From Erysipelotrichaceae bacterium (GTDB taxonomy: Bacteria > Bacillota_I > Bacilli_A > Erysipelotrichales > Erysipelotrichaceae): 14,744 nucleotides of DNA. The notes under the pieces were generated by a model that was not told the origin of the DNA, did not search any database, and worked only from the letters and a program-made list of their open reading frames with translations. A program made the translations under genes and the position numbers. This document shows positions 1 to 6,103 of the stretch, piece after piece. The first letter of the stretch is position 1; each line of letters starts with the position of its first letter. The stretch covers positions 1 through 14,744 of the forward strand of contig DXZE01000044.1 of NCBI GenBank assembly GCA_019415435.1, read 5' to 3'.

Positions 1-1
1 G

Positions 2-523
2 AATAATACAGACTTAGAAAAATATATTGAAAGTTATCAGCTACTCAAAGAGAAAAACATCACTTCATTATCCGAGCTTAAAGAAAATATAGTTATCCTT
101 AGAGATAAGAATTATAAGACTACAAGAGCCTTAAAAGATACCGAAAAGAAGATTGATGAAAAAACACAACTCATAGACCAATCAGAAAAATATTTGAAGT
201 ATAAAGACACCTACAAAGCCTATATCAAGACAAAGAAAAGCAAACAGGAAGATTTTTATAACGAGCATACGGCAGAACTCATTTTATTTGAAAGTGCCAA
301 GAAACATCTGAAAGAGCATTTAGGAGAAAGTAAGACATTAGACATCAGTAAATGGAAATCAGAACTTGCCAATTTGAAAAAAGAGAAAAAGAGCCTATAT
401 AGTCAAATAATAGAGATACGAGAAGAAGTTGAACAAGCAGAAAAAGTTAAAACATGTATAGAGCAGTTACAGGAACAAGAAAAGCGACTATCACAGGTAA
501 AGAGGAATGAGTTGGAATTATAG
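2..523 (+). CDS. Probable relaxase/mobilization protein, C-terminal part (5' truncated by window edge)
   Basis: The reading frame is open from base 2 to a TAG stop at 521-523, so the gene starts upstream of the window; the visible part is about 173 residues. It is extremely rich in Lys, Glu and Gln and is predicted to be mostly coiled coil. The central stretch (YLKYKDTYKAY, then FYNEHTAELILFESAKKHL, then SLYSQI) resembles the C-terminal region of relaxases from Tn1549-like and related clostridial conjugative or mobilizable elements, where a similar pattern (kyr.vy..y, FY..h..ei.lyd.A..yL, K.sLy) follows the catalytic N-terminal domain. The catalytic histidines and tyrosine lie outside the window, so the call rests on the tail only. 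An internal TTG at 194 gives a shorter frame but has no convincing ribosome binding site. The AT-rich composition and the following DUF2089 gene agree with a mobile-element origin. Alternative: another coiled-coil mobilization protein. Confidence 0.6.
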   Translation, partial: NNTDLEKYIESYQLLKEKNITSLSELKENIVILRDKNYKTTRALKDTEKKIDEKTQLIDQSEKYLKYKDTYKAYIKTKKSKQEDFYNEHTAELILFESAKKHLKEHLGESKTLDISKWKSELANLKKEKKSLYSQIIEIREEVEQAEKVKTCIEQLQEQEKRLSQVKRNELEL

Positions 524-571
524 GAGTGAAATTAAAATCAAAAACAAATAAAAGTTAAAAAATATTTCACA

Positions 572-600
572 TTGACTTTAATTATATTAAATGTTTTAAT
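572..600 (+). promoter_or_regulatory. Strong promoter of the DUF2089 gene
   Basis: TTGACT at 572-577 and TTTAAT at 595-600 are separated by exactly 17 bases, a near-consensus vegetative promoter. It sits 27 bases upstream of the DUF2089 start codon and is the best promoter match in the first kilobase. Confidence 0.75.
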
Positions 601-613
601 TAACATAATTAAA
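577..613. promoter_or_regulatory. Palindromic operator candidate overlapping the -10 and start site
   Basis: TTTAATTA (595-602), a 3-base spacer ACA and TAATTAAA (606-613) form a perfect 8-bp inverted repeat covering the -10 box and the likely transcription start. TTTAATTA also occurs at 577-584, 18 bases upstream, inside the promoter spacer. The placement suits a repressor site; the DUF2089 protein encoded immediately downstream has a helix-turn-helix and is the obvious candidate ligand, but this is inference. AT-rich composition raises the chance of accidental palindromes. Confidence 0.45.
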
Positions 614-626
614 GGGTGGCGATAAT

Positions 627-926
627 ATGGCTATTGAAATAGTTCCAGAATGGATGGCAAATCTTGATGATGAAGACCTATCATTTATAAAAAATTTTAT
701 ATTGTCTTCTGGTTCTTTAAAAGAAATTGCAAAACAATATGAAGTTACATATCCAACGGTCAGATTGAGATTGGATAGGCTAATACAAAAAATACAAATT
801 AGTGAAGATAATGCAAACGAGCCTTATATTTCACTTATAAAGAGATTGGCTGTTAATGATAAACTTGATTTTGAAACAGCTAAAATATTGGTTTCAGAGT
901 ATAAGAAAATGAAAGGAGTTGATTAG
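627..926 (+). CDS. DUF2089-family helix-turn-helix protein
   Basis: This 99-residue protein has the DUF2089-type pattern: an acidic segment LDDEDLSFIKNFI near residues 13-25, then SGSLKEIAKQYEVTYPTVRLRLDRLI (about 28-53), which reads as a helix-turn-helix with the recognition helix at TYPTVRLRLDRL. The C-terminal part is helical and charged. The DUF2089 N-terminal zinc-ribbon present in longer members is absent, so this is the short form. The start at 627 is supported by AAAGGGTGG at 611-619 with 7-base spacing, and by the promoter at 572-600. The membrane-protein gene starts one base after its stop, so the two are co-transcribed. Function is unknown; a DNA-binding regulatory role, possibly autoregulation through the palindrome over its own promoter, is inference. 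Confidence 0.8.
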   Translation: MAIEIVPEWMANLDDEDLSFIKNFILSSGSLKEIAKQYEVTYPTVRLRLDRLIQKIQISEDNANEPYISLIKRLAVNDKLDFETAKILVSEYKKMKGVD

Positions 927-927
927 A

Positions 928-1248
928 ATGAAAAATGTTCTATTTATGTTTGTTTTATTCTTATTTGTGGTTGCATTGGTAGTATGGTTGCAGATATTTT
1001 TATCAAAGATGAAGAATAAATGGTTTGGTTTAATTTTGCCAATATTGAGTTTTGCATATTCATTGTTTATGGTATTGAGCATTGCAACATTTGAAACGAT
1101 GGGGAAAGGTCAAATTTGGATGAGTGTAATATCTACATTTTTGATAAGCAATATACCTACAATTGTTTTGTTAGCTATATATTTTGGAATTAGAGAAAAA
1201 ATGAAAATACGTTCTGAAATTGACAAAATGAATATCAAGGATTTGTAA
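928..1248 (+). CDS. Small three-helix membrane protein, partner of the DUF2089 gene
   Basis: The 106-residue product starts at the ATG at 928, placed 9 bases after GAAAGGAG (911-918), which lies inside the end of the DUF2089 gene; the longer frame from a TTG at 919 would sit on the ribosome binding site and is unlikely. Hydrophobic segments are visible at about residues 3-25, 33-54 and 66-90, with a positively charged loop (KMKNKW) after the first helix, so the N-terminus is probably outside. The C-terminal tail is charged (REKMKIRSEIDKMNIKDL) and likely cytoplasmic. There are no recognisable catalytic motifs. Tight coupling with the DUF2089 gene suggests a shared role, for example a membrane partner that modulates the regulator, but the function is unknown. 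A terminator follows at 1276. Confidence 0.75.
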   Translation: MKNVLFMFVLFLFVVALVVWLQIFLSKMKNKWFGLILPILSFAYSLFMVLSIATFETMGKGQIWMSVISTFLISNIPTIVLLAIYFGIREKMKIRSEIDKMNIKDL

Positions 1249-1529
1249 GTTGAAATTTAATCAATAGCATTGAGAAGCAGTAAATCTAAAAAGGTTTACT
1301 GTTTTTCTTTGCCTAAAAGTGAAAACACCTAATAGAAAAGAAGCGTCAATAAATCAAAAAAGGTACTTGACAAAACGCTTCCTGCTGTATCGACTCTTTC
1401 GTTTGAATGCCTTCAGTACTGTTTTCGACAAGCTGGAGATGGTCCTCCAGCATACTGAAAAATCAATTCTTAATGATGCGATTCTGTTTTTATGTATTAC
1501 TGCATGTTTTCCGTCAGAATCCTGATGAT
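1249..1529. other. Gene-poor, strongly self-complementary stretch; possible mobile-element end
   Basis: Apart from the terminator at 1276-1307 I see no convincing gene here. Two structured segments stand out. At 1340-1381 GAAGC and GTCAA on the left face TTGAC and GCTTC on the right, leaving a small bulge. At 1412-1459 an outer arm pair TTCAGTA/TACTGAA encloses an inner perfect pair GCTGGAG/CTCCAGC with a 6-base loop. Short frames run through both but have no ribosome binding site. Composition changes from AT-rich to moderate GC within this stretch, so it may contain the right end of the element that carried the relaxase. No direct repeat or attachment core could be identified from this side alone. 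Confidence 0.4.
1276..1307 (+). terminator. Rho-independent terminator of the DUF2089/membrane protein operon
   Basis: CAGTAAA (1278-1284) pairs with TTTACTG (1295-1301) over a 10-base loop, and TTTTTCTTT follows. The stem can extend by a G-T and an A-T pair. It lies 28 bases after the membrane-protein stop. Confidence 0.75.
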
Positions 1530-1865
1530 TCAGTCAGCTTCTGATTCAAGGACAGAGAGGTATCTTTCGGTCCTCTTTAAAAATTCTTCCAGGCTGAAGT
1601 ATCCGGATTCTTTTAATAAAAGCTTTCCATCAATATACAGGCATATGGTTGGTGAAGATAGGATGTCGTGCTGTGCTGCGGCTTCGGGATAATCTTCTAT
1701 TGAGATATAACGCATGATGACATCTGTATGTTTAAGGTTCCATTGATCCAGCTTGGCTTTGATTGCAATGCATGGTGTGCATTGGAATGTTCCAAACTGC
1801 AGAATGACAGCTTTATTATTGGTGATCAGGTGATCTATATCTTCATTTTTCAAAAGGTTCTGCAT
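1530..1865 (-). CDS. Thioredoxin-like protein with a QCTPC active site
   Basis: The 111-residue product has a thioredoxin-fold pattern: a beta strand AVILQFGTFQ leading to the redox motif C-T-P-C at residues 29-32, a helix after it, and the cis-proline loop SSPT (Pro72) before the strand ICLYIDGKLL. The usual WCGPC is replaced by QCTPC, so the leading Trp and the Gly are missing; this variation is seen in small thioredoxin-like proteins of unknown substrate. The start is set at the ATG at 1865 because GGAG (about 1874-1877) sits 9 bases before it; a TTG at 1880 would overlap that site. No signal peptide is present, so it acts in the cytoplasm, probably as a disulfide reductase. The gene is divergent from the NERD gene and stands alone. 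Confidence 0.85.
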   Translation of the reverse strand: MQNLLKNEDIDHLITNNKAVILQFGTFQCTPCIAIKAKLDQWNLKHTDVIMRYISIEDYPEAAAQHDILSSPTICLYIDGKLLLKESGYFSLEEFLKRTERYLSVLESEAD

Positions 1866-2016
1866 AGTATGTTTCTCCAATGATTTGGCTTGTCCTTTTA
1901 ATTTATCATTATTTCAAATGAAAGATAGAATTATGCATTCCGTAATCATATTGGGCATATATTTGTAACAATATTGTCTTCACTGCGGTCTTATTTTTGT
2001 ATAAAACGGGGAATAT
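1866..2016. promoter_or_regulatory. Divergent intergenic region between thioredoxin-like and NERD genes
   Basis: This 150-base AT-rich gap must carry both promoters. A TATAAA at 2000-2005 could be the -10 of the NERD gene, although no good -35 lies at normal spacing (TTGTCT at 1974 is 20 bases away). A perfect 10-bp palindrome ACAATATTGT lies at 1968-1977, overlapped on its left by TTGTAACAA, and may be an operator. Nothing more specific is visible. Confidence 0.3.
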
Positions 2017-2738
2017 ATGTGGAAGTTAATCATAGCTGTCATTGTAGTGGCTTTGGCACGAGAGGTTTATGCAATTTATAAACTGAAGATTAAGGGGGAA
2101 ACGGGAGAAGCTACTATTGGTATTCTGCTGAAAAATATACAGTACTGCATAATGTGCTGCTGAAAACAGAAAAAGGAACTTCACAGATTGATTTTGTTGT
2201 GATATCTGTTTATGGGATTTTTGTAATCGAAGTGAAGAATTATGCGGGATGGATTACGGGAAGTGAGAATGGGAGTCAATGGACACAGACCATTTATCAT
2301 TCTAAGCATCGTTTTATGAATCCGATTCATCAGAATTATGGACATGTTAAGGCGATTGAAGCATTGCTGGGAGATTCTTCTGTTCCGATCTTTCCGATTG
2401 TTACTTTTCCAGGCGACTGTACGATGAAAGTCAGTTTTCAGCATTCGAATGTTGTGAAATGGGGTGCATTGAAGAGTGAGATTGAAAAGCTTTCGACGGA
2501 TGAAGCAATTACAGCTGAGCGAATGAAGGAACTCACTGACCTGATTACTTCCAGTAATGTGGACAGTAAGGAAATGTGCATAGAGCATCTCGAGAACATT
2601 CATAATGAAAAAGAGACAATCGCAGATGGGTATTGTCCTCGCTGCGGTGGAAAGCTCATAGAGAAGCAGGGAAAGTATGGTAAGTTTCTTGCCTGTTCCA
2701 ACTATCCCAAATGCAGGTATACGAAACATCTCGATTAA
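2017..2738 (+). pseudogene. NERD-domain protein with C-terminal zinc ribbon, broken by a frameshift
   Basis: ATG at 2017 follows GGGG (2008-2011) and opens with a hydrophobic helix (MWKLIIAVIVVALAREVYAI), then IYKLKIKGETGEAT, the typical N-terminus of a membrane-anchored NERD (nuclease-related) protein. That frame hits TGA at about 2161. The continuation, EKYTVLHNVLLKTEKGTSQID and then VVISVYGIFVIEVKNYAGW, is in another frame starting near 2124 and runs to TAA at 2736-2738. The core carries the nuclease-like residues: the QID aspartate, and E-x-K in IEVKNY. A topoisomerase-type zinc ribbon closes the protein (YCPRCGGKL, then FLACSNYPKCRY, four Cys). The frame change is equivalent to loss of one base (or a deletion not a multiple of three) around 2110-2135. 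Translation of the downstream frame alone from ATG or CTG near 2154 lacks a ribosome binding site, so I call a pseudogene; a sequencing error is the alternative. Confidence 0.75.
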
Positions 2739-2762
2739 GAAATAATTTTTCTAATAAACCAT

Positions 2763-2802
2763 CTGACGCATGCTGTACATGATGATGTGCAGTGCGATTC
2801 AG
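2763..2802. repeat. Imperfect hairpin between NERD gene and transposase remnant
   Basis: CTGACGCATGCTGTACAT (2763-2780) is nearly complementary to ATGTGCAGTGCG...TCAG (2785-2802) around GATG, with ACAT/ATGT and CTG/CAG as the firm pairs and CTGA/TCAG at the base. There is no T-run on the plus side, so it is a poor terminator. It may be part of the left end of the IS1595-type remnant that follows. Confidence 0.3.
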
Positions 2803-2839
2803 AATTTTGAATATGATTATCCCGAAAAGAGGCAATTAT

Positions 2840-3145
2840 ATGTCTGCTACTACTGGAAAACCTAAGAAACCTTCTATGATTGAATTCACTCGTAAATACG
2901 CCAATGATAAAGAGGCATGTCGTAAATTCTTCTTCTCTTCCAGCAAAGGTATGAGTGGAATAGAGATGAGCAGTGTTTTGGACGTGAACTACAAGACAGC
3001 GTTACTTCTTTACCGGAAATGCAGAGCCCTGATGGCTTCCTCTGATTCTGGAAGAACAGGAATGAAGAATCAATCACAGATATGCAGGAAAAGGCCTGAT
3101 AGCAAAGATACAGAAGTATATTTATCAGTCGTCACCTGTTCCTGA
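2840..3145 (+). pseudogene. IS1595-family transposase remnant with internal deletion
   Basis: From the ATG at 2840 the frame reads MSATTGKPKKPSMIEFTRKY, then NDKEACRKFFF, the start of an IS1595-type transposase. In complete members this leads into a zinc-ribbon (WPNGFVCPKCG...) of roughly 60-80 residues. Here it jumps straight to KGMSGIEMSSVLDVNYKTA and LLYRKCRALMASSD, which matches the helix-turn-helix segment (GvSa.eLs..LdisYKTAW.mlhKiR.AM..R) that follows the zinc ribbon. The ribbon has therefore been deleted in frame near 2930-2940. After residue ~85 the match ends (RTGMKNQSQICRKRP...), so the whole DDE-type catalytic domain is also missing. The longer frame from 2792 is not supported by a ribosome binding site. 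It is inactive and is a scar of insertion immediately upstream of the pst operon. Confidence 0.75.
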
Positions 3146-3191
3146 AAAAGCAATTATCAGATCATTAGACTTAGCCAGGGGTTATTTCACA

Positions 3192-3218
3192 CCTGACTTT
3201 GCCTGACATGTGTCTGAT
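3192..3218 (+). promoter_or_regulatory. Candidate Pho-box: CTGAC direct repeats upstream of pstS
   Basis: CCTGAC begins at 3192 and 3202, and a third related unit TCTGAT begins at 3213, giving 10- and 11-base spacing, about one helical turn. OmpR/PhoB-type response regulators bind head-to-tail repeats with this period, and phosphate operons are their classical targets. A possible -10 (TATTAG, 3223-3228) lies 4 bases after the last unit. The repeat sequence is not the Bacillus TTAACA consensus, so assignment to a PhoP/PhoB homologue is inference. Confidence 0.4.
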
Positions 3219-3253
3219 GGCCTATTAGAAAAAATAACGAATTATCAGTTTTT

Positions 3254-3284
3254 ACGGACATTTAACATGTCCGTGTTCTTTTCT
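3254..3284 (+). terminator. Perfect 8-bp hairpin with T-rich tail in the pstS leader
   Basis: ACGGACAT (3254-3261) and ATGTCCGT (3267-3274) form a perfect stem over loop TTAAC, followed by GTTCTTTTCTTTT. It can be the terminator of the preceding decayed region or, if transcription starts at the candidate Pho promoter, a leader attenuator for pstS. The two cannot be separated from sequence. Confidence 0.6.
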
Positions 3285-3335
3285 TTTACAAGCCTTCTTT
3301 ACAGTAGAAAGTGTTCAAAGGAGAGAACATAAGAT

Positions 3336-4223
3336 ATGAAAAACATTAAGGTATTTATAACAGGGTTATTAGCATTCTCATTACTGACCGTCTGTTCATC
3401 AGCATCAGCCGCTTCAGGCAAAGATACATCTGCAGAGAATGTATCAGGAACAGTTAATGCGGCAGGTTCTTCTGCTTTACTGCCATTAGCACAGGCTGCC
3501 GCGGAAAGCTTCATGAAGGATAATCCGGATTGTGTCATCAATACAAATGGCGGTGGATCAGGAGAAGGCTTGAAACAGGTCGCAGAAGGATCAGTAGACA
3601 TTGGTAATTCGGATGTATTTGCAAAAGAAAAACTGGACGAGGAAACAGCTAAAACATTAGTGGATCATGAAGTAGCTGTAGTGACTATGGCGCCAATTGT
3701 AAATTCTGATCTTGGCGTAACCAATCTGACTACGGATCAGCTGATATCTGTCTTTACAGGGAAAACAACTAACTGGAAAGAAGTTGGTGGACCTGATGAA
3801 GATATTGTCCTTGTCACAAGACCATCTTCTTCCGGAACCAGAGCTACTTTCAAACAGTATGCATTAAATGGGGAAGAAGAAGCTTCCAACCAGGCACTTG
3901 AAACCGATGACTCCGGTACACTTGTTCAGACAGTTAAAGATAATAAGGCAGCTATTGGCTACGTAGCTCTCAGTTATCTCACGGATGCCAGAGGCGTTAC
4001 GGCGGTTTCCATCGATGGCAATGAACCTACACTTGAGAATACATACAATGGCACATACAAAGTATGGAGCTATGAACATATGTATACAAAGGGTGAAGCC
4101 AAAGGCGCAGTCAAAGCATACATTGACTATATCTCAGGAAAAGACTTTGCGGATGAAGTAGAGAAGATGGGATATGGTGTTACATTCAAATTAACGGATG
4201 AAGCTAAAAAGGCACATGAATAA
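3336..4223 (+). CDS. pstS: Phosphate ABC transporter, substrate-binding protein PstS
   Basis: This 295-residue protein captures inorganic phosphate outside the membrane and delivers it to PstCA. A signal sequence occupies residues 1-27: Lys-rich start, hydrophobic core GLLAFSLLTV, then Cys20 and ASA-A. L-T-V-C is an imperfect lipobox (Val at -1), so it is either a lipoprotein anchored at Cys20 or a protein cleaved after ASA. The mature part shows the three phosphate-contact segments of the family: AAGSSALLPLAQA, NTNGGGSGEGLKQV followed by DIGNSDVF, and RPSSSGTRATF. Length fits the short Gram-positive PstS form. GGAGAG at 3320-3325 lies 10 bases before ATG. It heads a five-gene operon; an intercistronic hairpin after it should give more PstS than membrane subunits. 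Expected to be induced by phosphate starvation. Confidence 0.96.
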   Translation: MKNIKVFITGLLAFSLLTVCSSASAASGKDTSAENVSGTVNAAGSSALLPLAQAAAESFMKDNPDCVINTNGGGSGEGLKQVAEGSVDIGNSDVFAKEKLDEETAKTLVDHEVAVVTMAPIVNSDLGVTNLTTDQLISVFTGKTTNWKEVGGPDEDIVLVTRPSSSGTRATFKQYALNGEEEASNQALETDDSGTLVQTVKDNKAAIGYVALSYLTDARGVTAVSIDGNEPTLENTYNGTYKVWSYEHMYTKGEAKGAVKAYIDYISGKDFADEVEKMGYGVTFKLTDEAKKAHE

Positions 4224-4238
4224 ACAGTGAAAGTTACA

Positions 4239-4266
4239 AGGGCAGGTAACCCTGCCTCTTTGTTTT
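4239..4266 (+). terminator. Intercistronic hairpin between pstS and pstC
   Basis: GGCAGG (4241-4246) pairs with CCTGCC (4251-4256) over a TAAC loop and is followed by TCTTTGTTTT. The weak, interrupted T-tract suggests partial termination or stabilisation of the pstS message, which would raise PstS over PstCAB. The pstC ribosome binding site starts immediately after. Confidence 0.65.
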
Positions 4267-4279
4267 GAAAGGTGGTTTT

Positions 4280-5188
4280 ATGAATGCAGTGATACAGAAA
4301 GCTGTAGCCAGAGATAAACGCTGGAAACATATTTATCTTGCATGTGGAATCTTTATCATACTTCTGACTATAGCTATTGGCGCATTTCTTCTCTATAAAG
4401 GATCCGGTACGTTTGTTACAGGGCATCATACGATTACAGAATTTCTGTTTTCTTCTGACTGGAATCCTTCAGATACACCAGGCAGATACAGTGGATATGT
4501 CGGGGCTGCGGTATATATTGCAGGTTCATTGATGACATGTGGATTAGCGCTGTTATTTGTAATTCCTTTTGCGATTGGATCTGCCGTATTTCTGAGTGAA
4601 ATATCTCCGAAAATAGGAGAAAAGATATTCCGGCCCGCAGTAGAAATCTATGTAGGTATTCCTTCGGTTGTATATGGCTGGATCGGCTTAACTGTATTAG
4701 TACCGTTTATCAGGGATGTATTTCATGCAAAGATGGGAGGATTCTCAGTCCTGGCTGCTTCTATAGTTCTTGCGGTCATGATTTTCCCTACGATTACAAC
4801 TGTCAGTGCAGATGCGATTAAAGCAGTACCAGAGAGTACCAGGGAAGCAGCTTATGGTTTAGGTGCGACGCGATGGCAGGTTATATGGAGAGTTGTGATA
4901 CCAGCTGCTTCAAATGGTATTTTTACAGGCATCATTCTTGGCTTTGCAAGAGCCATAGGCGAAGCATTGGCAGTCGCTATGGTTATAGGAAAGACACGCT
5001 CTTTCCCGGTAAATATTCTTTCTCCAACCAATAACCTGACGGCCGCAATTGCCTCTGATATGGGCAATACGGCAAATGGAGGGGAACATAATATGGCTTT
5101 GTGGTCTATGGCATTATTACTGTATCTGATCTCTATTTTACTGATCTTTATCATTCATTCTCTAAGCAGAAAAGGAGCACATAAATGA
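4280..5188 (+). CDS. pstC: Phosphate ABC transporter permease PstC
   Basis: PstC pairs with PstA to form the phosphate channel in the cytoplasmic membrane. The 302-residue product has six hydrophobic segments; the first is YLACGIFIILLTIAIGAFLLY, and the last is near LLYLISILLIFIIHSL. The coupling helix that contacts PstB is visible as REAAYGLGATRWQVIWRVVIPAA, the EAA-type loop of binding-protein-dependent permeases, followed by GIILGFARAIGEALAVAMVIG, a signature of PstC/PstA. The start is the ATG at 4280 with AAAGGTGG four bases upstream; the longer frame from a TTG at 4265 would include that site and is rejected. The stop TGA overlaps the pstA ATG in an ATGA arrangement, implying translational coupling. 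No anomaly seen. Confidence 0.96.
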   Translation: MNAVIQKAVARDKRWKHIYLACGIFIILLTIAIGAFLLYKGSGTFVTGHHTITEFLFSSDWNPSDTPGRYSGYVGAAVYIAGSLMTCGLALLFVIPFAIGSAVFLSEISPKIGEKIFRPAVEIYVGIPSVVYGWIGLTVLVPFIRDVFHAKMGGFSVLAASIVLAVMIFPTITTVSADAIKAVPESTREAAYGLGATRWQVIWRVVIPAASNGIFTGIILGFARAIGEALAVAMVIGKTRSFPVNILSPTNNLTAAIASDMGNTANGGEHNMALWSMALLLYLISILLIFIIHSLSRKGAHK

Positions 5189-6102
5189 CAGTATTAGAAA
5201 AAACATATGTGAATACAGAAAAGAAATATGCTGTAAAAGCAAGAAGAACAGATCAGTTTATGACTGGCACATTTACACTCATTGGCTGGCTTATGCTTAT
5301 ATTCCTGATCCTGATAACCGGATATATCATTATCAATGGATTTATGGAATTCAAACCTTCTTTTCTCACAGAAGGCACACAGGGGATTATCAATCAGCTT
5401 TTTAATACAGTTTATCTTGTATTTCTTTCACTGGTTATTTCTGTACCGATCGGTATCGGTGCCGGTATCTATCTTGCGGAATATGCAAAACCAGGAAAAC
5501 TGCTTGATTTCTTACAGGTGTCAATTGAATCTCTTTCATCACTTCCTTCTATTGTCATTGGTCTTTTCGGTTATCTCGTTTTCATTCTGATGACAGGATT
5601 TAAGTGGAATCTTCTGGCTGGATCATTAGCTGTTTCCATTCTTTCTCTTCCTTTAATTACAACGGAGACAGAAAGTGCCATACGTTCTTTGCCAAAAGAA
5701 TATAAAGAAGGTTCTTTAGCACTTGGCGCAACGCATGCCGAAACAATACAGAAGGTATTGATTCCTGCCGCTATGCCGCAGATTCTGACAGGTATTATCA
5801 TGGCCGCAGGAAGAGGATTTGGAGAATCCGCAGCTCTTCTTTATACATCTGGTCAGTCAACAATTATCAACTGGTCTAACTGGTACCGGTTATCTTCACC
5901 TACATGCCCTTTGAATCCATTCCGGGCAGGTGAAACTTTATCTTTACATATATGGGTCATGCGTACAGAAGGATCACTGAATCCGGATGCTTCAGCTATA
6001 GCTGCGTTCTCTTCGGCAGTACTTGTGATCATTACACTTCTGTTTTCACTTATTACAAGAAAGATATCGGATCGCATGCGGACACGCTCTCTGAAAGGAT
6101 AA
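5185..6102 (+). CDS. pstA: Phosphate ABC transporter permease PstA
   Basis: Second membrane subunit of the phosphate channel, 305 residues. The N-terminal ~35 residues are charged and cytoplasmic, and the first membrane helix is FTLIGWLMLIFLILITGYIII. The EAA-type coupling loop reads KEYKEGSLALGATHAETIQK followed by VLIPAAMPQILTGIIMAAGR and GFGESAALLYTSG, matching PstA. The loop with two cysteine-free prolines (LSSPTCPLNPF) lies between the last two helices on the outside. ATG at 5185 overlaps the pstC stop by four bases and is preceded by AAAGGAG at 5171-5177. The pstB ATG follows one base after the TAA stop. A shadow frame at 5336 inside this gene has no independent support. Confidence 0.96.
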   Translation: MTVLEKTYVNTEKKYAVKARRTDQFMTGTFTLIGWLMLIFLILITGYIIINGFMEFKPSFLTEGTQGIINQLFNTVYLVFLSLVISVPIGIGAGIYLAEYAKPGKLLDFLQVSIESLSSLPSIVIGLFGYLVFILMTGFKWNLLAGSLAVSILSLPLITTETESAIRSLPKEYKEGSLALGATHAETIQKVLIPAAMPQILTGIIMAAGRGFGESAALLYTSGQSTIINWSNWYRLSSPTCPLNPFRAGETLSLHIWVMRTEGSLNPDASAIAAFSSAVLVIITLLFSLITRKISDRMRTRSLKG

Positions 6103-6103
6103 T

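Noticed and set aside
1319..1525. 68-codon frame starting at a GTG in the element-border region.
   Set aside because: It runs through the compound hairpins, has no ribosome binding site and no recognisable protein pattern.
2181..2729. 182-residue minus-strand frame opposite the NERD gene.
   Set aside because: It is an antisense shadow: the plus strand encodes clear NERD and zinc-ribbon motifs, and the minus frame has no start signal.
3152..3248. AATTATCAG direct repeat (3152-3160 and 3240-3248) as possible target duplication of an insertion.
   Set aside because: The 88 bases between copies have no element features, and a 9-bp match in AT-rich DNA is easily accidental.
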